This document shows positions 32,437 to 43,080 of a DNA stretch of 64,000 bases, piece after piece. Position numbers and translations under genes: made by a program. The stretch comes from Armigeres subalbatus (Eukaryota; Arthropoda; Insecta; Diptera; Culicidae). Numbering within the stretch: position 1 is the first letter of the stretch; each line of letters begins with the position of its first letter. The notes under the pieces were generated by a model that searched no databases, was not told the origin of the DNA, and saw only the letters and a program-made list of their open reading frames with translations. The stretch spans positions 128,711,822 through 128,775,821 of the forward strand of contig NC_085141.1 of the NCBI RefSeq assembly GCF_024139115.2, in the 5' to 3' direction.

Positions 32437-33470
32437 CCGAAATCCGTCTAGGGTGAAAGATCTAATAGTGGAGGAACTAAGCAAGCTTAGTGACTATTTC
32501 TTAAAAATCTGTGCTTTATTTTGCTTACCTTAACTGCGCATTCGAAAGCTCATTGGTTCTATTTTGAAAGAAGAGTGTTCCAATCTTAGTAGAATCGAAC
32601 ATTGTTACCTAAAATGATACCTCCAACTATTGGTACAGTGTTCCTATAGATGCGTTTTTTTTGTCTAATTTGCGTTCCTATAGTTGCAAGTCCCATTGTT
32701 TTAAAATGGGACTCGCAACTATAGGAATACTACCGCAGCTATTGGAGCAAAGCAGAAAAAAGATAAGGTTTTTTAGTTCTACTATATACTATATACTAGT
32801 TGTACTAACGATTTTGATGCAAATCTCAATCTGTTTTCTTTTATTTCGTATAATGACTAATTGGGTGGCTGCGTTTAATGCGTAAAATGTGTAAAAACAA
32901 CACTACCGCAGCTACAGGAACGCCGCGACCATCGGAACTTAAACCCTACCCTACAATTTTTGAGTAAATTTAAAGAGTTCATAAATGATTAATTTGTGAA
33001 TATGTATTCTCTCATGTGTATATAATTGGTGCAATGTTCTTACAACAAATAACAGTGTTATATAAAATTTTACTTGCGACGCAGTTAATATAACATTAAA
33101 TTAGTCATTAGTTAACATTAGTCATTAAATAGATGTAAGGATTTTGATTTAGATTCCGTGATAACTAACTAACTAACAAGTTAACTAAAAGTTGATTCAT
33201 GTGTCACATCAAAAATATAGAAACCCACACCAAGCAGAACTTATAACAAACGTTTTAATTGGAATAAAATTGTATTTTATGGTGACTGTTTGGGAAAATG
33301 AAGTGCTTAAGTGTAAGGATTTCGGTGCCCCGCGTTAATATGGACTTCGAAAGTGCTGTGCTAAAAGATAGGACAAGAAAACGACAAGGAATAGTTCCGC
33401 TTCTGACATTCCATTATCAGTTAGCTAGGATAGGATGTGACAATTCAATTGTGACTGCCTTGTTGTTTTT
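32437..33470. other. Spacer with palindromic fragments
   Basis: No gene. CGCAACTATAGG and CGCAGCTATTGG/CGCAGCTACAGG words recur between 32640 and 32930 in both orientations, pointing to a decayed foldback element that includes the hairpin annotated separately. The rest is AT-rich. Confidence 0.4.
32675..32727. repeat. Short near-perfect hairpin
   Basis: TTCCTATAGTTGCAAGTCCC and its complement (GGGACTCGCAACTATAGGAA) enclose a short A/T loop, with a stem of about 23 bp and one mismatch. The arm is too short for a typical animal pre-miRNA (about 30 bp or more), so a palindromic element core is more likely. Confidence 0.7.
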
Positions 33471-33755
33471 CTTTTTTTTTTCTTCTTACTGGCATTACAT
33501 CCCCACACTGGGACAGAGCCGCCTCGCAGCTTAGTGTTCATTAAGCACTTCCACAGTTATTAACAGCGAGGTTTCTAAGCCAAGTTACCATTTTTGCATT
33601 CGTATATCATGAGGCTAACACTCTTATGCCCAAGGAAGTCGAGGCAATTTCCAATCCGGAAATTGCCTAGACCGGCACCGGGAATCGAACCCATCCACCC
33701 TCAGCATGGTCTTGCTTTGTAGCCGCGCGTCTTACCGCACGGCTAAGGAGGGCCC
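33471..33755 (-). mobile_element. tRNA-derived SINE, Feilai type (copy 3)
   Basis: Full-length copy on the minus strand. The head GGGCCCTCCTTAGCCGTGCG and the B box GGGTTCGATTCCC are intact, and the tail appears as CTT/T-rich sequence at 33471-33487. No clear target duplication could be read. Confidence 0.88.
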
Positions 33756-34198
33756 TCTTGTCGGTTGCTCTCACGAGGTGGTCGCCAGGGCTGTCAAATA
33801 ATTTGGTGAAAAATCTTCCAAATTTTATGTATCAAAACTTGATATTTCCTCTTTTGTTGATGTCATATTTATGATTCTCTTATCGAAGGACTAACGCAGA
33901 TAATTTTTTACTAAAGGAAACATGGCATTTAGATCAAAAAATGACAATAAAATGATTAATTATGTTCACAATCAACAATTTTCTATCTTCACTACTCTTG
34001 AACAAAATTCATATGTCGTTTGCAGTTCAATATAAATTATTTCTGTGAAAACAAATATGAATATTTGCGATTGTTGCAAAACATAAATTTATAAAACCAG
34101 CAACACGGTCAAACTAACAACGAACTGCCCTACTGACAACGCGCCGCCGCCGATCGAAGTAATCGATTGTAATTTTCACCCAATCAGCAATCGGTACG
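33756..34198. other. AT-rich spacer, nothing firm
   Basis: No gene. CGCGCCGCCGCCGATCG at about 34140-34156 resembles the GCC-rich tip of the 14.1-kb element, but no terminus or duplication is visible. Confidence 0.35.
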
Positions 34199-34578
34199 AT
34201 AAGGCATTTTATGAGACAGATTGAAACAGCTGTTTTTCTTGTGTTTTTTTACTTTGACAATTAGTGGGAGCCCGTTTGTTTGGTAATTTCGCGCTGAACA
34301 TTCCGATGGGTCCCATCATCAATCTTGCCTGTTTTACTTTTCGTCTACCAGGGCTTTAGAACAAAGGTTTTCATACAATTCTTTAAACGTGTCGTTAGAT
34401 TATTCATACCATTGCATTCTAAGCATGAAATGCTGAAGAAAACATGAATGAAAAGTAAAATGTAACAAACATTATTTTGTGTTCAGACTTAACGGAATGT
34501 TCACGCAGAATCATACCTATACAAAACATTAGAAGTAAATAATCGGGCCACCGTGAAACGTCTCATAAAATGCCTTAT
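34199..34578. mobile_element. 380-bp MITE-like element with perfect 19-bp TIRs
   Basis: ATAAGGCATTTTATGAGAC at 34199-34217 is perfectly mirrored at 34560-34578. The interior is non-coding. No target duplication is obvious, so the superfamily is open. Confidence 0.7.
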
Positions 34579-34611
34579 TGTGACATTTTTATTGACTACT
34601 TGTCACCTCCT

Positions 34612-34920
34612 ACACGGACAGATGAATCAACTCAAAATTTAAGTTCAATTTACGCACTGATTACGCAGAAAAAAATTACCCAAAATTAGAGCAAGATGCA
34701 AGCACCTCGACGGGGTTGCTCAGCCCAATAACCCAAATTTGGGTAAATTCAATATTCTCAATTTTAAGATGATTAAGGTCCACTTTGGATGAATCAAACT
34801 CAGCTTTGGGTAAATTATTTGCATGTGATTAAAGGCAAACTACCTAGTGCCAGAAAAGACATTTTACTCAAATTTGGGTTATTGGCCCGAACTACGGTTT
34901 TGAGTGAAAAGAACCCACTT
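34612..34920. mobile_element. Palindromic element rich in ACCCAAATTTGGGT
   Basis: CAATAACCCAAATTTGGGTA at about 34727 is mirrored by ACTCAAATTTGGGTTATTGG at about 34865-34884. The outer parts (CAACTCAAAATTT; GTTTTGAGTG) are weakly inverted as well. No coding capacity. Confidence 0.5.
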
Positions 34921-35167
34921 TTGGCACTATGGACGAGACCCTTTACTTCAAAATTTTGATTGAAAATGTGCCAGATGTTGCCTATGCCGAAGAACTGCAT
35001 ACGGATTACTCGAAATCAGTATGTGAAACATTCCCTGGAGTGATAAGCCAATACGCGAATACTTTTTTCCAAGCCTTTTTGACACATTTAATGTTGGGTG
35101 CCTTTTTTTTGTAAACAAGCAAAAACAAATAACTTCATAGCTTTTTGTGCAATAATACGAATTCTTT
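34920..35167 (+). repeat. Dispersed repeat family, plus copy
   Basis: From CACTATGGACGAGA to CAATAATACGAATT this stretch is similar to the complement of 50012-50277, sharing AACATTCCCTGGAGTGATAA-like, GCGAATACTTTTTTCC and TTTTTGACACATTTAATG blocks. It was the target of the 605-bp tRNA-headed insertion, whose duplication uses its last 21 bp. Function and family are unknown. Confidence 0.75.
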
Positions 35168-35796
35168 GTAAACAACGGGCTCGGTAGTCATATGGCTACT
35201 GCTTCTGCCTCATACGCAGGAGGTCGTGGGTTCAATCCCAGGTCCGTTCCATTCTCCTACTTTGTATCTTTCTCTATATTTCTCATGTTCTAGCAATCGC
35301 TAGAACTGGAAATGGGCTTCCATACCGTTTCCATTTCTATCCTATACCTTCAACTTGACTATTCTAGTAGTAGCTGCTAGAATTGGAAATGAACTAAAAA
35401 ACTCGTTTCCCCCTACATCCAATTAGAAATTCCATCAGTTGCTTACTTCTATCTATAACATTGGCAGCTCGTTAACCAAGACGAACCTCTGCCGAACCTA
35501 ACCCAAAATTCCAATAAATTCCGTATGAACTCGTGGCAAGTGCAGAGGTATATTCGGCTTGCAGTGGACGAGTGATATCATTTCCTCCCTTCCCTACAAT
35601 TGACTTGCATTCTGACGTAGCAGGCGCCAGTATGACTTAACAAATGAGATCACCAGTTCTTGTACATTGAAGATGAGTGCTAGTCCCAAGCAAACATCTG
35701 TTGGTTCTCTGTGCAAGAACAGCTGATCTGGTCATAATGGAGTAGCAACTACGGGCAGTCAATCAAGCTCAAGCTCAATAATACGAATTCTTTGTA
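35150..35796 (+). mobile_element. 605-bp tRNA-headed SINE with 21-bp target duplication
   Basis: The head (about 35174-35250) reads GGGCTCGGTAGTCATATGGC, then TACTGCTTCTGCCTCATACG, AGGAGGTCGTGGGTTCAATC, with an A-box-like start and the B box GGTTCAATCCC. The body runs to AGTCAATCAAGCTCAAGCT, a short AAGCTC-type tail. A 21-bp sequence (C followed by AATAATACGAATTCTTTGTA) is repeated exactly at 35150-35170 and 35776-35796. This fits LINE-mediated insertion of a pol III transcript. At 605 bp it is long for a SINE, so the body may include extra sequence, including paired TTCTAGCAATCGCTAGAA- and CTAGTAGTAGCTGCTAG-type palindromes. The head is related to the minus-strand segment near 55240-55305. 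Confidence 0.85.
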
Positions 35797-35895
35797 GGTC
35801 GAAGAGGTCACTAGGATTTTTTTTAGAATATTTTTCCAAAAACTTGCAATTCTTGTAATTGTAAGTAATTCAAGAGTCAAAACCAGGATTTACTA

Positions 35896-36002
35896 CCCGA
35901 GCAACACACATGTTGTACTGGGGTTTCTGTTACCCATATACAACTAATTTTGGTCATATTTGAGTTGCTGCAACCAAATCAGCCTAGATTGTGCTGCTAG
36001 GG
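35896..36002 (+). mobile_element. 107-bp CCCGAGCAGCACA-type MITE (copy A)
   Basis: Inverted termini CCCGAGCAACACA and TGTGCTGCTAGGG are flanked by TA on both sides (35894-35895; 36003-36004). The interior contains GTTGCTGCAACCAAATC. Copies B (50838) and C (62505) share termini and interior. Confidence 0.85.
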
Positions 36003-36009
36003 TACTGAC

Positions 36010-36865
36010 CTGACTTTTTCGGATGTTCTCAAGAATTCCTGGGGAATTAACTTCTGCCATTTTTCGTAAATATTTCTTCAGGCAATATCACCAAGATTTT
36101 TCCAAAAAAAATAAAGAGTACTTTCAGAAATTGCTATAGAAACTATTGCGAGAAATAATTTCAGGTATTCCTTCGAATACTATCGGAAATTCTATTCACT
36201 CGGAGATTTTTCCGGCAAGAATTCCTTCCACAAGTCTTGGACAAAATTTTCCTCTTGTGATTTCCCCAGAAAACCCACCGGAAATTAATTCGCAGTTAAA
36301 TCCAGAAATTCCTTTTGAAATTCAAAGAAGGTAAATCTTTCGAAATTGGCTTAGGAATTTCTACGAGTTATGAGAACTCATCCAATAAATTACGCCAGGA
36401 ATTTCTTTCGAGGTTTCTTCGAAAAATTCTCTTGAAGGACCTTTGTAATTCCTTCAAGAAATTCTGTGGAAATCATCTTAGTAAAATAATACGAAATTTC
36501 TTAAAAAAAACTCCCGCAGGAATTATTCCAGAAATATAGTTGGAAGGATTTTTCCGAAAATTTATTGAAGAATGAAATAGGAAATAATAAAAGAATTTTC
36601 CGAAGAGTTTTTGACGGAAATTTGAAAGGAAGAAATTTGAAGATGAAATTTCGGAAAGAATTCTTGAAGTTATTTCCAAATGATTCCTAAAAGAATTTCT
36701 GGAGTGATCTCCGAAAAAAAATCTTCTAGGAATATCCGAAAGTCTCAGGGAATCTCTAATTTGAATTTACGGAGGAATGTCCGATTAGATTCCTGGATGA
36801 AGATTTGAAGAACTCTGAAGGATTTCCAAAAATTCTTCCATTTTCCTGAACAAGTTTCTTATGGA
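36010..36865. repeat. Degenerate GGAATTTC minisatellite
   Basis: AAGAATTCCTGGGGAATTAA-type and TTCCTTCGAATACTATCGGA-type units alternate, and orientation changes near 36560. It continues at 37745 beyond a LINE insertion. The open frames here are repeat-derived. Confidence 0.7.
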
Positions 36866-37744
36866 ATTATTTTTTTATTTTTTATTTTATTTCTGCTAGT
36901 CTTCGAACTGGTCGCACAGACAGATAAAACTATTCACTAATCCTATTTCTAAACAATAACTTGGGCAAATTAAAATCAAATTTCACAGACACTTCGTTAA
37001 AACGACGACAACAAACATTGAAAGGGTTGTTTTGCCCGAAAACAGTACGATGAACAGGAAGACGAAGGAATTCTGCACGTCGCGTATTTCTAGCCGGAAC
37101 GTTGAGATCGATGTTGTTCAACAGTTCCGAGCAGTCGAAGTTGCTGCTTAATATGTCAAACACGAATAAGCGCTGCAAGAGAATCCTCCTGCTAGCCAAA
37201 GTTGGCAGATGTACCAAGGCGCAACGATGCTCATATGGTGGCAAACGAACGGGATCATTCCATGGCAGGAGGCCAAGAGCGAAACGAAGGAAATTTCGTT
37301 GAATTCGTTCGATCCGGTTGGTGTTAACGGCCTGATATTATGGTGCCCAGACCAGCACACCATATTCAAGAATGCTCCGTACAAGTGCACAGTAGAGTGA
37401 CTTCAGACTATAAACGTCGGTGAACTGCTGCGTATTGCGCTTTATGAAACCAAGCACTGCGTATGCTTTTGCAGTCGTTACTGCAATGTGCTGAGCAAAA
37501 TTGAGTTTTTCATCCAGCAGCACTCCAAGATCCTTGACAGTGTTAACTCGGGCGATGCTGCCAGATGACATCGTATAGTTGAAAACAGTTGCATTCCTCG
37601 TTCGACAAAATGAAATCGCAAGTAAATTTCAAGAAGTGTAAATTTACTTCCATTTCGTTCAACTTACACCAGTTCAGTAATGTGTCAATGTCGGCTTGGA
37701 TAGCATAGCACTCAGCTACACGAACGACACTACACGACATTACT
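36866..37744 (-). mobile_element. CR1/jockey-group non-LTR retrotransposon, 3' fragment
   Basis: On the minus strand, frames 37543-37740, 37338-37571, 37148-37390 and 36930-37244 join into the RT C-terminal part: YAIQADIDTLLNWCKLNEME, VKDLGVLLDEKLNFAQHI, GFIKRNTQQFTDVYSLKSLY, ALVRSILEYGVLVWAP, PPYEHRCALVHLPTLASRR and FNEVSVKFDFNLPKLLFRNR. The palm with YADD is missing, so the copy is 5'-truncated. Frame breaks occur near 37340-37390 and 37250. An AATAAAATAAAAAATAAAAA-type tail at about 36873-36897 marks the 3' end. The insertion splits a GGAATTTC array. It is the same group as the element at 1960-3608. Confidence 0.85.
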
Positions 37745-38610
37745 GGAAGAATTTCTTTAAGAAATTCATGAAATAATTGCTAAAACAATTTCTCAAAAAA
37801 AAAATCCAATGGAACTCCTAAACCAATTTCCGCAGGAATTTCTAAAGCAATTCTCAAAAAAAATCCGAAGGAATTCTCCTAAGGGAATTTCAGGAGGTTT
37901 CCGTGATACAATTTCCGAAGGCATTTCCGTAGAGCTTCCGTCGGCATTCTGATAAAATTTTCAAAGAAGTTTCCGAAGCATTTTTTTTTAATATTTAAAA
38001 AAAAAGAAACTTTGGAAGGAATCTCTCGAGGGATTTCCGGAGGAATTTTCTAGATAGAAGTGTTCTTTAAGGATTTTCCTATAGGATTTTTTGAAGACAT
38101 TCTTTAGCGAAAATCTGAAGGAATTCCTAGAATTCCTTCCTTTGATTTTCGAAAGAGTATCTCCGAAGTAATTTCCGGAGAATTTACCGAAGGAATACCT
38201 GAAAAAATCCGAAGGAATTCCTGAAGGAATTTAAGTATTTAATTTGAATGTTGCTCCAGGGATTCTTCAGTAGAACCCCCCGAAAGGCCTTTATCAATTT
38301 CCCCAGAAATTCCTTTAGTAAAACAATGGAATATTTCTTTCAAAATTTTTGCCGGCATTGTTCCGGAAAATTCTCTGAAAGAATTCTTCCAAAAAATTAT
38401 TGAAGAATAAAATAGTAAATTCTAAAGCAGTTTTCGTAAGAGTTTCCAACGGAAATTCGAAAGGATTATCTATTCAATACCCAAAAGAATTTGCAAATGA
38501 AATTTCCCAAGGATTTCCAAAAGAATTTCTGAAGAATTTTATGAGAGATTCCTGAAAGAATGCTTAAATGAAATTCCGAAGGAATTCCGCGTAATCTCCG
38601 GCGACAGAGA
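37745..38610. repeat. Degenerate GGAATTTC minisatellite, right part
   Basis: Units such as GAAGGAATTCCTGAAGGAAT and GAGGAATTTCTAAAGCAATT continue the array of 36010-36865 after the LINE insertion. Confidence 0.7.
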
Positions 38611-39310
38611 TCTGATTCTGATCTGATGGGTCCTTGAACTTGACTCTTCCACTTCGATCTGGTCTGTGGAAAAGACGAAAGTGGCCAAAGTTTGTTCCCG
38701 CGCCGTGGTGTGAAGTTCAGATTTTCCCCCATTTTACCTCAAATAGTTGGGCAGGCAAGTTATAGTGCCTAGTGTAAAAGTAGCGTAGAGTAGTGCGTTC
38801 GTTGACTTTGTATGCCATCGATTGGTAGCGAGTGTTGTGAGACCCGTCACACCACAACCCCCGTATGTAACCGCATTTGACCACACTCGCCAGCTTCGAG
38901 GTATTTCCCGGCGGTACACGTGGCCGGCCGGAGAGGGCAGCCGTTTTTCCACGCCCTAGTCAGGACGAGAACAACCGCCAGAGGGTCAACCTGGTGCAAT
39001 AGACCAAGCAAGTTATCGTCGGCACGTTTGTGAACGAGATTCCGCGATAAAAATGTTTCCCGTAGCCGGATTCGAACCGGCGACCCTAGTGTGTGAGGTG
39101 CGCACAGTACCATTACGCCGTCAAAAAGAGTCGGAACTCGTACAGCGTCGGTCGAGACGACCATCCCCAGTGTAGGAGGCGTTCCCTTCGTGACGAACAA
39201 CGGCTACGTACACATGAGCCAGCCGTAGCGTTTCTCGGAGTAACAGGACCGCGTACCGAACGCGGCGTCGGCCAATCTTTAGACGCCGAGCTCCTATGAA
39301 AGTCGTCAAA
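38611..39310 (-). other. GC-rich segment with a tRNA-like promoter arm
   Basis: A 700-bp GC-rich stretch contains, on the minus strand, the tRNA-like segment 39059-39122. Long overlapping frames (38847-39200, 39093-39388) exist on both strands but have no domain. It could be a SINE body transcribed from the tRNA-like head towards lower coordinates, or unrelated unique DNA. No tail or duplication was found. Confidence 0.4.
39059..39122 (-). mobile_element. tRNA-like segment (SINE head or tRNA relic)
   Basis: On the minus strand it reads GACGGCGTAATGGTACTGTG, a spacer, then GTCGCCGGTTCGAATCCGGC. The T-arm (GCCGG-loop-CCGGC) with B box GGTTCGAATCC is perfect, and an A-box-like GGCGTAATGGTAC is present. 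The 5' and 3' ends do not pair as an acceptor stem, so this is not an intact tRNA gene. Confidence 0.6.
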
Positions 39311-39410
39311 CCGTGAGTACATGCATGTACACTTTTTCCCAAGCGCAATGAAAGTCAAGCAAAAATGAAATAAATAAAAATTGAACAAAAAACGAAGGAA
39401 TAACAGTTAA

Positions 39411-40246
39411 GTGTACGAGCACAAATCGTTGAACTCATGCAAAGTAGTTATTTTCTGTCGCGAGCGCAAAAGTTATTTGGATGCTACTTTTCACGAAATC
39501 CTTGCACAACAAGGAATTACAGAAGTTAAGCAAATGACCACAGACCCGGTTGAAAGCAAAAACCTCACCGGAATCTTGTGCTTATCGTTGAAGTAATCGT
39601 CCCAGAACAAAAGTGGAAAAAGGTGGCAACCTCGCCAAATTCATTATTAAAATGTTGAAAAAAAAAGCCTTCAGAGTTAAAGCACACAGTACACTTTCTC
39701 AAGAAACTGTAATTGAGAACGGTCTATGCAGCGAATTAGTTATTAGCGTTACCCTATTCCTGATTGCAATTGTCATCATATGCACCTCATCAGGCGTCAA
39801 CGTCCTTCTTTTCGCCATCGATGTAATACTCATTGCCACTGATACCAACAAAAAAAATCTTTCAATAAAACTCCAATTAGCGCTCAAATGGGAACAGCCT
39901 TCAAAATATCAACAGCAAAATGTGCAACAGTAGTGTTCAAGAACCCCAGATCTAGAAAGCAAAACAGACAAAGACTAAAATTAAACTGTGAACCTATCCT
40001 AGAAAAATCTAGCCACAAATGTCATGGAGTAACGCTAGATCAACATCTTACCTATAAAATCATGTTATGCTTTATGTAGGTCTAGCTAAAGGCTTAGTAG
40101 TTTCAATCATAACGATGGCATTAACGCAGTACATTTTCGCCTTCAGAATTGCATGCGAGTACTTCTAAAAGTAAATATTTTAATAACATAAATATTATAA
40201 TATTATTATTGGTTGTTGAGATTTATGCGTCTGGTATCGTGAGAGG
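39411..40246 (+). mobile_element. Decayed non-LTR retrotransposon RT fragment (I-like)
   Basis: Frame 39613-39933 contains SVTLFLIAI and VNVLLFAIDVILIATDTNKK, where a catalytic ADD would be expected after LL(Y/F)A; it is mutated to AID. A shifted frame, 39888-40079, gives ISTAKCATVVFKNPRS, LKLNCEPI and GVTLDQHLTYK, typical of the region after the catalytic box in I/R1-type LINEs. Endonuclease and upstream palm are missing or unrecognisable. The fragment is interrupted at 40247 by an RTE insertion and may continue after 40767. It is inactive. Confidence 0.65.
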
Positions 40247-40766
40247 TGACCTCCGAAAACGATACCAGCAGAGCAATTCGGAGACGCATCATGATAAGAA
40301 ATCGTACGTACTTTGTATTCCGAAAAACGCTCCGATCGAATAGTGTTCGCCGCCGTATCAAACTGACTATCTACAAAACGCTTATTGGATCAGTAGCTCT
40401 CTACGCACACGAGACCTGGACGATACTCGTGGAGGACCAACGCGCACTTGAAGTTTACGAAAGGAAAGTGCTGCGTACCATCTATGGTGGGGTGCAGATG
40501 GCGGACGGTACGTGGAGGAGGCGAATGAACCACGAGTTGCATCAGCTGTTGGGAGAACCATCCATCGTTCACACCGCGAAAATCGGACGACTGCGGTGGG
40601 CCGGGCACGTAGCCAGAATGTCGGACAGTAACCCGATGAAAATGGTTCTTGACAACGCGCCGACGGGAACAAGAAGGCGATGTGCACAGCGGGAAAGGTG
40701 GATCGATCAGGTGGAGGACGATTTGGCCTCCCTTAGTCTGGTAATAAATTAATAAATCGTGAGAGG
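40236..40766 (+). mobile_element. RTE-like LINE, 5'-truncated, internally deleted (copy 2)
   Basis: The 11-bp duplication ATCGTGAGAGG lies at 40236-40246 and 40756-40766. The insert (40247-40755) encodes the RT C-terminal block from about NDTSRAIRRRI through VLRTIYGGVQMADGTWRRRM and ARWIDQ-type (here ERWIDQVEDD). About 120 bp found at the end of copy 1 (around RRLRGW..EWRRLLY) are deleted before the GGCC..TTAGTCTG end and AATAAATT tail. This gives an open frame of 168 codons but no catalytic residues. Confidence 0.9.
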
Positions 40767-41360
40767 ATTTCGCCTATATAGAGGGATTTTAAGTGTTTCA
40801 CTTTATCACATATATTGCATAAAGGCTTGTCAAACAAGATACATAAATTCATGCATTGGCAGGCTAAAGCTTTCATTAGCATTAGCATTGGCTTTGAGCA
40901 ATTCGAAGAAATTTGTAGGTGGTACAAGCCTAGACTATTGTATGAGATAGCATCACTTTCATCAGTTACCACAGATTTTTATTTGGGACTAATCACTATC
41001 TTTTAGATGGAAGTAATGCACTCTCCAATAGTCGAGATCTGTCCAGGCCACGTCCTTGCGAATGCTGAGGAAGGGAAAAGATGGTTAGTCGGACACCTAT
41101 CTAGAAAGATGCAGAGAACTCTACTCATATGTGCCACAGGAGGTTTTGGAATTGTAAATGTGGAAGGTTATAACAGTAGGAATCGTTTTTGGTTGAACGA
41201 AAACAGAAAAAAAACTAATATAGAAATACAAAGTAGACAAGGGAATCAGGAATTGAATCAACAACATCCTGCTTATAAGGCACAAGCGGTAGCCACTAGA
41301 CCGCCGAGCTCATTTTGCAGTGGCAGGCAAAAGCTTTCAATGCAATAATTTGGAAATGAC
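40767..41360 (+). other. Possible continuation of the I-like LINE relic
   Basis: Frames 40759-41006 and 41007-41348 contain VEICPGHVLANAEEGKRW, weakly like the catalytic-site surroundings of LINE RNase H domains (PGH followed by an acidic residue). The placement downstream of the RT fragment, interrupted by the RTE insertion, is consistent. The similarity is weak and may be chance. Confidence 0.3.
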
Positions 41361-43080
41361 AATAGAACACTTAATTGAAAAATAAATCGACGATTAAGCT
41401 GAATTCACACTAAAAGCCAACTGAACAGCATTTTTCGTGACAAGTTGAGTCAGTCGCCTCCTCATGACAAGCTATCGTAACCCAAATGAGTCCACAACCG
41501 GGGCCAGTGGTCCTCCAGCTAGCTCGGGACTATCAATACCAATAGCAGCAGCGGCAGCAGGTGAGCTATTTTGCTTGGCACGAAGAAAACACATTTTCCC
41601 ATCATCACCGTTAATTTTCACCTGCGCCCACCACACACATGTGTCTAACGATTAAACCGGTGCGGACGGAGGAAGAGTACCACTCATGGAACAATGTATT
41701 TAGGAACAGATATGCATCCATCACGTGAGATGCGCTCAGCGCACCAAACTGATCGCGATCCATCTCGCGAACATCATTCGACTCACATGCGGAGGTCCAT
41801 ATATTTATAATGTGAAAGGTTATGACGAGCACTGACTGTACTCAATGGAGCTTGCTCGCGTGCAGCGCTTTAAGACCGGAGCAGATCCGTTACATTCTAC
41901 TGCCAATTGCCGTATACTGCAACCGCTCGCATTTAGATCCGGGGAGATATTCGGATGTTTATCGCACCATAGAGTTTGCACGCTGATGATAAGAGACTAC
42001 ATGGCGTAGGTGGAAAATTTTGTCCCAAAGGGGTGCCAATAAACTATTTTTTCAAAGAAGAAACTATGCTGTAGTACTATTTCAATAATACATTCTTTCG
42101 GGTGGATTTTGTGGACTAAAATTTGGAATTATTATTTGAAATCATCACATTATTTCATACAAAAACCCAACGACGCCCATGAGAGCTGATGGAAACTGTA
42201 GCCGGCGACTTAAATCGCGACGGTTTCCCAAGGCCACATTTCGTGACGAAAAAGCCAACGCAATCAACTTCCTTTGAGGTTTATTTATTTTGTGAGTTAT
42301 AGTCGCGTTTTGTGACTCGAATGTTTGCGTTTTTTTTCTTCTTCAATTTGAGCTGGGGGAGAGGACGCGGAAGATAGGTTGTTGCACTTGGCGGAAGTCG
42401 ATGACGACGATGATGATTTTTCACGCGTTGTTGTCTTTTTCGCTATCGCCGACGACGCCGCCGTCGGTTTTCAGAGCGTCAGTCAGTGACGGTGGAAAAG
42501 CTGCCAAGCAGGCGGCAACTGTGGTGAAATGGCGGATGGAAGGAAAAGTGCATCTGTATTTAGCGAGTCGCGAGTCGCGTGAACTGTGTCACGATCTTCT
42601 CGTCTCGTTTTTCGCTTTGTGTCGCAGCGCACTTCTGGAGCAGGGCAGAAGAAGAAATAAAAATTCCATTGGAAAAATAAAGAGAAACGTTTGGAAGTTT
42701 GAAACTTTGGGATGGTGGATCGTTGGTATTGGTGTGAGAGAGCAGACGCGAGACCTGATGAGAAGAGTGTTGGCGGTTTTTCACTCCGAAATTCCAGAAG
42801 TGAGGGAAGCAGATGCAGTTTGGGTTGTGGATTTTCGAAACCACGTCTAGGCGAGTTGTGGGGGGGAGCAGTGAAAGATTTTCATGTTTTCCTTACTCCA
42901 TCCACTTTGTTCGTGTTCATTAAATTTTGAACTGTATTTTTTCGTGTCCGTTGCACCTCGCAGCACACTGCCGGATGGCTGCTCGAACCGTCGCGGTTTC
43001 ACGCGGGAAATGGAAGGAAAACTAAAACGGTAAATTGGATTTTTCTTCTGGCATTGATGTCGTTGTGCGCTGTCTGCCGA
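41361..43080. other. Unique GC-rich island, possible host regulatory or untranslated sequence
   Basis: Raised GC and no repeats between about 41450-41960 and 42290-43080. GCGTCAGTCAGTGACGG near 42475 contains a TCAGT initiator word but no TATA box is in place. The frames at 42401-42850 (plus) and 42560-42844 (minus) lack domain features and have a composition expected from GA-rich DNA. Confidence 0.3.

Noticed and set aside
32675..32727. microRNA precursor
   Set aside because: The stem is about 23 bp with a very small loop and lies in a palindromic repeat; animal precursors usually have longer arms.
39059..39122. Functional tRNA gene on the minus strand
   Set aside because: The T-arm is perfect but the ends do not pair into an acceptor stem, and the segment is 64 nt, too short for a complete tRNA.
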